From assembly GCF_036588685.1 (NCBI RefSeq), contig NC_086375.1, forward strand, positions 36,602,566 through 36,666,565: 64,000 nt of DNA. The letters are read 5' to 3'. The stretch's first letter is position 1; every line of letters starts with the position of its first letter. Under the pieces are notes generated by a model that saw nothing but the letters and a program-made list of their open reading frames with translations, did not search any database and had not been told where the DNA came from. Made by a program: the position numbers and the translations under genes. Shown one piece after another: positions 1 through 12,400 of the stretch. This DNA is from Mytilus trossulus. Lineage: Eukaryota > Mollusca > Bivalvia > Mytilida > Mytilidae.

Positions 1-269
1 ACTTGTTGCCAAAAAAAATTTAAGAGCAATGAAAAAATAGTTTATATTAACCATAAAAAATCGAATAAAATTCACCTCCAACATAGTTTTTATTGTGTTT
101 ATGTATATGTGGGGTTTGTTTTAATAATTATTGTTTGACAATGCTTTCTACGTTAACAAAACAATCATGCTTCGTTAGATTTATTCCAGGCTTAGTTAAA
201 TATAATATTCAATGCTAGTTCATTTAAATGCCGCAGTTTCTAAATATAAATATTTCAATGTTTCCACAG
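1..269 (+). other. Intron end of the apolipophorin gene
   Basis: AT-rich, no coding signal. It ends in a pyrimidine-containing acceptor (tttccacag) immediately before the first exon of the window. Confidence 0.6.
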
Positions 270-452
270 TGGCGTTGTCCAGATCAACAGTATAATGAGT
301 GTAGATGCATTTGTAACAAAAAGTGGAATGAAGATGGTTTCCACTATGCATTCCTCCTCTTCTCTCGAAGGACACGTAGAATTGAAAAATGGAAAAGTAC
401 TAAGTGCACAGATCAAAACACCATTTGACAAAATGGAAGTTTTCAATGTCAA
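270..452 (+). CDS. Apolipophorin exon a (open beta-sheet region)
   Basis: Acceptor ag at 268-269, donor gtatgt from 453. It reads [18 protein letters not shown] and later [20 protein letters not shown], the pattern of the beta-sheet region that follows the lipid-transfer module in this family. It begins with the last base of a split codon and ends with AA of a Lys codon completed by the next exon. Confidence 0.85.
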
Positions 453-3400
453 GTATGTAATATTTCTATATTTTATTTTAAACTTATTGCTTTGAAAACT
501 TTCTATTATTATTTTGTCTTATTCTTTTATAGAAGAATAGAAATATGATTCGCTCTTGAAACAAATAATCTTAAGATTATACATTATGGAATTCTAAATA
601 AGTAATACATTGATCGTCTTAAATTTAAATAAAAAGTCATCAAAGAAACCTGATGCATAATTTGGCTTCCGTAGAGCATTTTATCTGTATAACATAGGTA
701 TTGTCTATTATCAACAGGACTGGTTTTTTCACTGTCCAACGTGAATCCGAGAGAGAACAGAAAATGATTACTGCTAACAGACAGACTAAGAAAGTGTGTT
801 CTGGAGACAAACTTGCCAAGATTACCGGACTGGAACTCTGTGTCGAAGTTCAGTATCCAAATGCATCATTGAAAGCCGATGCTCCATACTTTCCAATGAC
901 AGGACCAGTAAGTGCTGGAGTCACTCTTCTGAAACGTGACACACATGAAAGTTACAACATGGAATACAAATTTGTAAAGGTAATGCCATAACAATAAAAA
1001 AAAAAAAGTCTCTTTTAAAATTTATTAATAAAAATAAGGTGATTATACCTGATTAGACAGTATCAAACAACAAAAAAATATGCAATCATCTTGAATGACC
1101 AAATGCCTAGAATAATATGACATGAATGAAAAAAAAACAATAATATAATTTCGGTGAAGGAATGCTTTTTTATTTAAGAAACTTCAAAGAAACAAGTGAA
1201 ATCCTTCAAAATTAGTTTGCAAACTATTATTTTTTTTTGTTAATTTAAAACTTATAAAACTACCTCATATCTTGACTTACATCTAGAAATTGACAATGGG
1301 GTCGGTTGAACACAAAATTATACGACAAACGAGATGATTTTAGCTTAACAATTGTGAATTCTACATTTCTATGCAGCAACATTCCAGCAACGCATGCATA
1401 CGGAGTATATATTTCCCAATTGATACGATTTTCCCGCGCTTGTATTTCCTATCTTGATGTCCTTCATAGAGGGTTGATACTTACAAGGAAGTTATTTAAA
1501 CCAAGAATTCCAAATGTTGAAGTTGAAATTATCCCTTCGTAAATTTCACTGACGCCTTCACGAGTTGGTTGACCGTTATGGGATAACCGTTTCACAAATG
1601 ATATCGGATATGTTTTTTTTACGTCGTAACTACAATCCTCTTTCCTTTTCATGAATGTCACTTACCGAATAAGACTATTTACCGGATTTTTAATAACATG
1701 AGCAACACGACGGGTGCCACATGTGAAGCAGGATTTTTTTTTATCATTTTTGTACGTATGTATATATTGATGAAACAATACACTAGAAAAAAACGATTTT
1801 GTCTGAAGTTAATACTATATTTATTGTCTAAATTTTTGGTTATCACCAACTTCAATTTTGTCTAATCGATGACGTCAATGCCTTTCAATTGAAGATAACA
1901 TTTTAGATTATTTTTTCGAGTTATGTTTTCAGATATTATATATTTCTTGAGGTGCTTTAGGCGTTTTGTTATATTTTATTGAATTCCTAATTTTCCATAA
2001 ACGACATTTAGCAAAGAGTTTCTCCCATCGCTATGGTCTGTCTCCCACATTTACCGAAATTGTTAGCTTTTTTTATACTGAATGCCCGACTCAAAATTAC
2101 AAATGAAAAACACAGAAAACAAAACGCAAATATTAAGCTTTTAGTTGTGTCAAATGCAAAAATTGATCTTTTTTGCTGAATAAATACAATATATTACCCC
2201 TTTTTTGATTGCAGGATAAACAAGAATTCAGAGCTAGAGTAGCCTTCAGCACCCCAGGCTCTAAGGTAGACCGCGAATTGAGTTTTGATTGTCTTGTTCG
2301 ATCTGACCCTCTGCTCGAAATAAGCATGATCTCACCATGGAAGAGAGTTTCAGTTAGAGGTAAATAAATGTCATCATAAGAAAGACATAAACCGTTTGAA
2401 TTTATGATGAAATTTTGTGCTTAAAAAATCAGCTTTAATGTAAAGATATTAATTCAAATTTGAAGAGCTGTAAATATAAGAAATGATTACTGCATTTTTG
2501 TCTTAAAGGTATATATGAAATGATTAGTAGCACTGTGTAGTCATAACTCGCTTTCGTTCGTATAAATTAGTAAGACAGCTCTAAATTTTATAATTTAAAC
2601 CAGAATTTTCATACTATTTAACTATACGTATAATTGTGGACCATTGTGAAAAGAATAAAAGAATATATGTCTGCTTTTCTATGTATTACTAGTTATATAA
2701 ATGTCGACGAATTGTTTTATTAAAGATGTAATATTTTTTGTCTCACAAACAATATGAACATTTACGGAAATATAATCAAATAGTAAATAAGATTTAAATG
2801 TTTAGGGGCACTGGTTGGTGACAATCAACAGAAACAAGTGGCTGGAAGACTTGTTATCGACGACAAAGATGAATACTCTGTGACTGGAGAATGGATCAGA
2901 ACAAGGAAAGGACAGCTTTATACTTACAATCCATACATTGAAATCATCATACCGAAGAGGGAAAATATAAGACTCAGCAGTTCTGTAGAGTATGATGTCG
3001 GCAAAAGTTTCAATGGTGAATTTACCATAAAGGGACTATCTAAGCAACCAATTCAGTCAAAAGGTAGGTTATGGGTTATACCGTAAATGGGTTTCGTGCC
3101 CAAACATTTTGTGTGCAGTTATATCTCAAATGTTGTAAAATTTAAGTAAATAAAATATTCAAAACTTCAAAGGAAATCATTTTAAAAATAAACCTGCTAA
3201 TAGTTAAACACATGATGGTATATTTCTCAAAGCAAGTATACCGATGGGGTCAGATTACTGTCTGGTATTGTTCAAAATATAACAAATCGAGTTCGGTTCA
3301 AAGTAGATAACCTATCAATGACATATATGGAAAAAAATGGATCAATATAAAAAAGAAAACTGAACTTTTAATATTTTCAATATTATATATCAACGTTATA

Positions 3401-6400
3401 TTAGAATAAATTGACATGTTCTTTTCAGTAAACCTGATTTCCAAGAAAGCAATGTCTTCTATAAAAACATCCATCTCCTTTGAACCTGGGATGGATTATA
3501 GTTTTGAAAGCAGATTGCAAAATACACAAACAAACAAAGCAACAAAGTTAATGCCTTATTTGTGCATCCGTACACCAAAGGACGAAGTTACAGCCCTTAG
3601 AGGATCAATGGAATATAAAAGTGGTGCTCTTATTTTGGTAGACATTACATTTGACAGGTTATTGGACAAAACCGTGAAAGTGTTCAGTAAGTTTTTTACA
3701 ATTTATTTAAGTCAATCAATCAATATGAATAAAGTCTCAATAACATCAAGCAAAATATCCTCTTGAATGTTTAGTCAATCTTTTAAAATATAATATTAAG
3801 AGCAATATAAGAATTCCGGATATCGAACAAATAAATAATGAAAAAAGTTTAGCTATCCCATAGAGTAGTAGTTAAAATATAATTTTCTGCATGTCTGTTT
3901 TAGCAAAACTTACGAGAACCTTAAGGAAATCTAACGTCCGTTATCAGTCAAAAGTTGACATCAGAACTCCAGTTCTTAGAGCAAAAGGAAATTCAAACGT
4001 TATACTTCGGAAAACGGCTGTAGTCACCAGAGCTAATCTTGCTTATGTTATCCCCAGAATCAGTGCGGACAAAATAGCATTCAACAGTAAAATCAATTAT
4101 GGTTTCACCAAGAGTGTCTGGTTAATGGCTGGTAAAGGGTAGGTATGTTACAGTGAATTTGTATAATCAGTGATAATGTAGAATCCCTGAAATTTTCAGG
4201 GATTATGTAGAATCACTAGAAAAAGGTCAGGGATTCTACATAATAACTGAAATGAAGAAATAGATGTATTTACAAAGAAAGTTAATAAAGATAAAATAAT
4301 TTATTTTATAAATCACATAAAAACATAATAAAGTAACAAAAATTGCAACAATATATCAAAATGATAAAATCATTTTTTTTTAAAGTTAGGCACACTATAT
4401 TAAAATGTTTCACACTATATCTTAAAATAAAATGCTTCACATCTGTTTCTACCACAATATCCACATTTTAACACCTTTTTCTTGCACATATCGAATCAGA
4501 TTTTAACAACACGCCTAAGAGAAATAAAAAGTTCAGTAAAATCATACGAAGGTACACCCCCCACAAAAAATATTAAAAAAATAAATAAATTGGAATTTGC
4601 AATCTTGAACTGGTTCGAGCAAGAAAGATAAAGATACCATTAGTTTTTGGTCAGGCAATATCCCTTTTTAGACCTTTTTTTTAAGAATTGCCATTATGTG
4701 TTTTGGGTTTCTCTTTTCTTTTTTATCATGTCGAAATTGCTATGAGAATATGCAAGCTTACTCTTAAAGTTTGTTCTACTTGTCAAGTTCTGCCTGTATT
4801 TCTATACATTTAGAAGCCTAAGTTCTCACAGTTGACATGTATCACAAATAACATGCTTGTGGATTTACAAATAGAGCATGGATATTCATTTGACAATGGC
4901 TTTTAATCAACAAATAATACATGTAAATCCATCGTTATTAAGGGAAGGTTAATATTTTTAATTTTGAAGTCTTCAACTATATCTCAAAACCTTGCGTTGG
5001 TTATATCTTTTAGATCATCCCCTGTGTTTAAAAGCAAAATTATTTCATCTGGCAAGGAAAATGAAAGAAACTTAAAGAAAATTTTAAAATTATAATTTGT
5101 CTATATTAATTTTGTCTATCAAACAAAGGACCATTAAATTATTCATAATCCCTGAAATCATATTAGGGAATTTGTAGAATAATTATTAAAATGTTCAGTG
5201 ATTATGTAAAATCACTGGTCATTTTCAGGGATTATATATAATTACTAATGATTTTAGTGATTCTACATATTCCCTGAAAAATCAGGGATTCTACATAATC
5301 TCTGATTATACAAATTCACTGTAACAGGTATACATATATCAATTATATTAAATTCTAACGTTTTCCTGTTACAAAAGAAAATGGACTTCCAATTTTAGTG
5401 ATACATTTTATTTAGCTTTCATGTAACAGATTTTATTCGAATGTGAATTCTCAGTATAGTCGGTTAATACATTATTGTTAATTATCTCTTTAAAATATTT
5501 ATATGCTTCACATTGAGGTGTAATACCACCATTGATTTTCCCCTATTAGTCTTTGTTTAACTGGCACTTTTTTTTAAAATGTACAGAATTTACCTTTATT
5601 TCAACCAACGAAGTACTTTGCATGTATAAAGTTTAATCCTTCCCAGTGCTACAGTGAAAATTTCACACTACATTTCATTGCATATAACAAAGTACCCATC
5701 ACCGGAAGTGAACAACCCGATTTTTACATTTGGTAACTATGTAACCTTTACAAACCTTTAAATAGACTGATAAAGAAGGGATATAATTACGATACTGTTG
5801 TCAAGTCATTAAAGATTGCATATTTTGGCGTTAATATTGAGTCACTGATAAGGTCTTTGCGTCGGAACTAAAGACATTTATTCTAAAAACAGTTGTTGGC
5901 ATGACACGGGTTATGTTCTTCTCATATATGTTATGATGGTATGATACTAAACCCCTAACGGGAAGGATTGTGCCTGAGGTTCATATGATGAAATCATAAT
6001 CTTTCAGTCAGTTTAATTGAAGTCTGGAGCTGGCATGTCAGTTAACTGCTAGTAGTCTGTTGTTATTTATGTATTATTGTCATTTTGTTTATTTTCTTTG
6101 GTTACATCTTCTGACATCAGACTCGGACTTCTCTTGAACTGAATTTTAATGTGCGTAGTGTTATGCGTTTATTTTTCTACATTGGTTAGAGGTATAGGGG
6201 GAGGGTTGAGATCTCACAAACATGTTTAACCCCGCCGCATTTTTGCGCCTGTCCCAAGTCAGGAGCCTCTGGCCTTTGTTAGTCTTGTATTATTTTTATA
6301 TTAGTTTCTTGTGTACAATTTGGAAATTAGTATGGCGTTCATTATCACTGAACTAGTATATATTTGTTTAGGGGCCAGCTGAAGGACGCCTCCGGATGCG

Positions 6401-9400
6401 GGAATTTCTCGCTACATTGAAGACCTGTTGGTGACCTTCTGCTGTTGTTTTTTTATTTTGGTCGGGTTGTTGTCTCTTTGACACATTCCCCATTTCCATT
6501 CTCAATTTTATTAACTATCCAAAATGTTTTTTAAGACCATCAAATCAAAAAGGAATGATGCTTTCAGACACCAAACATACATGTTTAGGACTCAGAAAAA
6601 TTTAAGTGCATTAAAATGCAGGGTAAATTTTATACAACTGTTAAATTCAAGGCAATTTTTTTTTAGACCTACTTTCGTATGCAACCGGATGTGACTTACC
6701 ATGATTTGGTGGTATTACACCTTGATATCAAAAGGTGTATTTAAAACATAAAGTATTTAACAAGCCATGAATGTCGTCTATAATATAAGGTTGCAGAAAC
6801 GTAATTATGTGTTTTACATCATAACTGCAACTAGAAAAGGATGTCTAGTCATTGGTACTCTGAACCGAATTCTAGGAATGCTAATTATTGAGATGGAAGG
6901 GAAAAAAATAAATGAAAATGTTTTCTATATTAACAGATCTTTAACTTTCAAGAAGAATGCTGACTACAATGTTGTTATCAACACAGACATGAACAACAAA
7001 GCAAGATTGACAAAAGTGAACTTTGACCTTAGATATGGTGCAAAACCAAAGGATGAAAACAAGCGTATCTTTGTTACATCATTAGTACGTCACGAACTGG
7101 GATGGAAGAAATCTGAATTAGATATAACTGGTGATATTCGACTTCTGGCTCTGGTAAGAAAACCATAATATAGAATACCATTAGATGCTTATTTTTCTCT
7201 CTCCATTATCCCCCTTTTTGATTTAGATAGTATACATTCATTAAAGTAAATGCTGGTCTAAAAATAAAGGAGGCAATGCCATATGGAAAATAGTATATCA
7301 ATGTAAAATATGGAGGTGTGATATGATTACAAATGAGACAACTATTCATCGGAGTCTATATCAAGCGAATTAAAGCAACTGACATGACAAAATGTGAAAC
7401 AATAAAAAAGATAACTGTCTGATTTGAGAAAACAAACAATAAAAACGTACCTGTTATGACAGACAGTTACAAACGACAACCACTGAATTACAGGCTCCTG
7501 ACACTTTTAAAGTACACTCTAATTTTTGAAATACAGGTAACAAAATCAAAATCATGATCACTGATAACGGTTATGTGTATAGTTTTGTATTGGTAAAGCG
7601 CAGGACCTCCAAGACCAAAATGGACCATACTTAAGGTTTACTTTATGCGAGTTTACTCGATTGAAATTATTTGATAATCGATATGTTACATATCATCTTA
7701 TATATACATTTAAAATTCTGATAATGGTGGAATAGTAGAAAATAATTTAGAAATAATAACATAATCATATTGCTACTTTCAGGGATTAGATCTTAAGCTG
7801 AAAGGTATGCATTCTCACAATCCAAAGAGTATTAATTCTAATTTTGGGTTATCATACGGCAAGAAGCAATCAATATCCGCTGCATTGGTAATGAAGAACA
7901 AGTCCCAAAAATTTACATCCTTAACTGGGGATGTAAGTCTGAAATGGAATGATAAAGACTTTTCCATTGCGAATAACTTTGAACAGAAGAACAAAAGGAG
8001 ATATACAAATGAGTTGATTTCAAACATTGTTGGACACAAAACAAAAGTTGTAAAAGATCTTAAACAGTCTGATGAAGAGTATGACGTCAGCTCTGATATA
8101 AGTATGTCCGGACAGAAGCCAGTCCATCTTGAAGCACTGCTCAATCTAGATCCAAGAAACTTCCGTGTCAAATTTCGACTAAATAATGACTATTCGGTAG
8201 AATTTGGTTCTCAATACAAAAAAGCAGCACTTTTACGACTTTTTGGTGATGTGTCTGTGCCTTCAAGAAAAGTCAAAGGTGAATTTGAAGCAAATAAGAA
8301 GGGACCGATCTATGTTGGACATTTAGACATTCAATGGGATGTTAATGCAGACAAGGACAAACAAATATTTGTTGACACTCAACTCACATACAACAACATT
8401 CAAGATATTGATGCAAGCTTTGAATTCAGAAGTCCACTGCAAAATAACAAAATCAACATAAATCGCAAAAACGAAAATGCACATTTTGACATAATATCTC
8501 ACGGAAAAGAACAACTATCTGTTGACGCATCTTTGAAACAGAAAAATGGTAACAATCTAGTCAAAATCGAAGGCAGCTTAACAGTACATACTGCAGCAAA
8601 AGGATTAAGATATGTTAAACTTGGCATGAACCATTTGTCAGACCCAAGCGAATATAAAACAAACTTTGATGTCAACTGGAAACCAGATAACCAAATATCG
8701 GCTGCCTTTTCCCTGAAAAAAACAGTGAGCATTCGTCAATTACAAGGATCTCTAAACATCAAGACACCATTTAATGAATTTGAAACCTCGTCCCTAGAAA
8801 TTTCCCATGATGCTAAAGACTCCTTGAAATCCCTTGTAACTGTTCAGGTAAACAAGAATTCTATACGGGTTGATGCATCTGCAAAGAAAGAAAACAACAT
8901 ATACTTGGGACATGCTGGTGTCAAATCTAACATTCGATCCATCCAAACCGTATCTTTAGACTTTAGTCATCAAAGTAAGGATACAACTAACGAAAACAGC
9001 CTAGTTCTTAATATTAATGGAAATGAATACAGATACAAAGGCAAACTCACACATGATAGAGCAGGTCTTATGATCCAGCAGAGCGGTAAACTATCTCTTT
9101 CTTCACCAACAAGCCAATACGATTCTACATGGCAACACAGTAATACACTCAATGATATTACAACAGTCATCACAACCAACATTAATGGAGAGCATTATGG
9201 TTTTAACATTAAGGGCAGACATAATATTGCATGGAAAGAAGCATCCGTTCAGTATACATTGACCTCCACAACTCCATTTGGAAAAGGACAACTTATGGTT
9301 AGTCATTTACATAGAGACAGTTCCATGGACACCATTCTCTCGATGAGCCACAATAGCAAAAACCTTTTTACAAGTGAAGGTCATCTTAAAACTGAAAATG

Positions 9401-12400
9401 GTGAACTCATTGCTACCGGGAATCTCTTACTGAAAGGTGAACAAATGGTTGCAATAGAAGGACGATTGAAAACCGGATCTCAGAAATATGTTTTGGTTAC
9501 ATTATCTACACCATTTGAATCATTTAGAAGACTTAGAACAGAGATGGAATTTAAAGGAAATTCGAAGGCAATGACCTCCTCTGCCAGCTTTGAACTACAA
9601 CCAATTGTAAGAAGAATTCAACTCAAGTCTACATTTAACAGAATTGGTGGTGTGTCTGGTAATGTAAGACTCGAAACTCAATACCAACAACTTCCAGCCA
9701 GTGAAATCACCTTCTCAAACCGCCCTGAGAATGACAAATCGAGAACCGATATCAAGGTTGAATACTTACCAGGAAAGATCGTATCATTGACATCAAGAAC
9801 CCTTTTAGATGGACAAAGGCTAAGTGCTGATGTCAGTATTGCAACTCCTTTTGAAAAATTACAACGTTTAACAGCCGGTTTAACACACGAACCTACCGTC
9901 AAAGGATGCATTACGAAAGTTGAGATGGAGTATCCAGAGAGAAAAACTTACTATGCTGAGCTTGCTGTTGAATACAACAAAAACTACCAAGCTGCAGTCA
10001 CAATACGTCTTCCTAATTACCATCCAGTAACGGCTACTTTGAGCCACAAAGGAACATGGAATCAATTCGTATCTGGGGTTTACTTACAGTATGACAAAAA
10101 TGGCAAACATCAACTGGATATCAGTTACCATAATGGAAATAGTCTCCAAGGTTCCTTCACTATGAAGTCATCTCTTGTTGAAGATACCATTGCTTCCTTC
10201 TCTCACAGTGGAAATAGAAAAAGCATTAATTCTAACATTCTCATAAAATACGGGAAGAATAAGCCAATCAATGTAGACATAGAAATGACAAATGCCAAAA
10301 GAATGAAAGGAACATTAAAGGTTGCATCTCCGATCATGGATGATATCACAGTTCTCTTTGTACACAAAGGCAAAAGTACAAGTTTCAAGACAAAAGCAAA
10401 GATTGGATGGGGAAAGAAGGAGGGAATTGAGGGAGACCTGACATTCAACTTTATAACAAATCTGAAGGCAGACGTTTCAATATCCACACCGTTCAAGAGC
10501 ATCAGAAAAATGTCCGCTTTTGTAACACACGACGGGAATTTACGCGACTTCAAATGTCAGTCGGAATTGAAAATCGGGAAACAAGTTTGGGGTGCTAATG
10601 TTAAATTAACGGTTGATCCAAAACTAGTAACAGAGCTTACTGTCAACACACCTCATGACGGATATGAAAAGATGAGAGCCGCCTTTACACACAATGGTCA
10701 ACTTTCTAACTTTAAATGTCATCTGGAAGTTTCAAAGAACAAAAAAGACATTATTGGTGACTTGCAATTTACATCTCAACCATTGATTCTATCTGCAACT
10801 CTTCAAACACCGGTGAAACATTATGGCAATCTTAAGGCGTTACTCAGTCACGATGGCCCACTAAGTAACTTCCGTACTCAAGCTGAAATAACTTACTCTG
10901 ATTCTAAAACTATAACACTAGATGCATTAGTCAGCACAAATGACCGATTAACTGTTTCTGTTGATATAAAGACGCCATTCCAGGAATATCAAGAAATGAC
11001 AGCCAAACTTTCACACTCAGGAACTTCCAATAATTTTGCCTCACGACTAGAAACTCTCTTCAAGAAAAAAAGAAGTCAATTTGACGTTTCGCATAGTTTT
11101 GAGTCATCACTCAACAACCAAGTTTCGTTAACATATGGAAGAAAAGATATTCTGAATAGCAGAATTTCGTATCAAAACGAACCAAAAATGAACGGAGAAG
11201 CTACCTTCATATCCTCATTTACACCGGACATGTCAATATCATTTGAACATAGCGGGAACCTACGACGATGCGTTTCAAACATCAAAGGGGCATATGGAGA
11301 AGAATCAGCTCAAGCAGATCTTAATCTTAGTACTGACGAAGACCTTTCAGTTCGACTAAACATGAAAACACCATTCGATATTTTAAGGTCAGGAGAACTC
11401 AATATTAACCATAAAGGGCAACTAAATGACTTCGAGAGCACAGCAGATATAGACATCAATTATCAAAAGACCAATGGAATAGTCAAATTTTCAAGCAATA
11501 ATGGAATTCAAGGAAGAGCAACACTTACTACTCCATACAAAATGATCCGTAGTGCAGAAATGTCATTTAAACATTCTGGACAGCTGAGAGATTTTGAATG
11601 TTCAGGTGAATATATACAAGATGGAAAGAGATCAGAAGGACAGCTAACACTGAGAACTTCTAGCGGTTTGAATGCAAGGGCATTCATAAAAACGCCATAC
11701 TCTGAAGATATCACTCTTAAGGTAAATCACGAAGGAGAACTAAGACGGTTCGTATCTAATGGGGAATTAAGTTACGGTTAAAAGACAGGGTCTGCCCAGG
11801 TATCAGTGGATGTGTTAAGAGATATTAGAATGAACGGCTTCTTGAAATCTCCCTTTTCCCGTGATGTAGTCATAAGTACTGAAACCACAGGAAAATTGCT
11901 GGACTTTACATCCGTATCTCAGCTTACTTACAGTGGACAGAAACAACACGAACTTGAAATTTCTTTCAATGCTGAAGGCTCAATCAGAGCATGGAGAACA
12001 AATTTTGACGGTGCGTACAATAAGAAAAAGGTTTCGGGAAAATTTTCGTTCAGCGCACCAAAAGGAATACAAGAAAGGATTGAAGCAACTGGACACATTG
12101 AAACGCCAATAAGTGAACCAGTATCAATTTCACTTATGTTCAACAACAACAATGAACAAGGAAACACATATCGCTTCCAAACACAAGCTGAAATAACATA
12201 CAGTGGTACCAAACAACATGCAGTTCTTGCTAACTTTCATCATGCTGGCCCACTGAAAGCATTTACAACCTCTGCTGATGTGACATACAACACAAAGAAA
12301 TCAGCTGTTCAAGTTAGTTTCGACTCAAATGTGAACATTGAAGGAAAAGCAACTCTAAAAACACCTTTCATGGATGACATTGTTCTGTCTTTCGGTCACA

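Larger units (their letters stand above)
4139..6936 (+). other. Intron occupied mainly by two TIR elements
   Basis: Holds the TA-flanked element at 4151-5321 and the TTGA-flanked element at 5517-6721. Little of the 2.8-kb intron lies outside them. No further exon is needed, because the phases of exons f and g match directly. Confidence 0.6.

Noticed and set aside
4132-4137. Donor gtaaag for exon f
   Set aside because: It leaves phase 1 where the next exon needs phase 2. The donor seven bases later fits and preserves the protein pattern.
11752-11797. Mini-intron that would splice out the TAA at 11779
   Set aside because: A gt and an ag exist at suitable places, but removal would delete the conserved ELSYG strand and break the repeat spacing. 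No pyrimidine tract precedes the ag.
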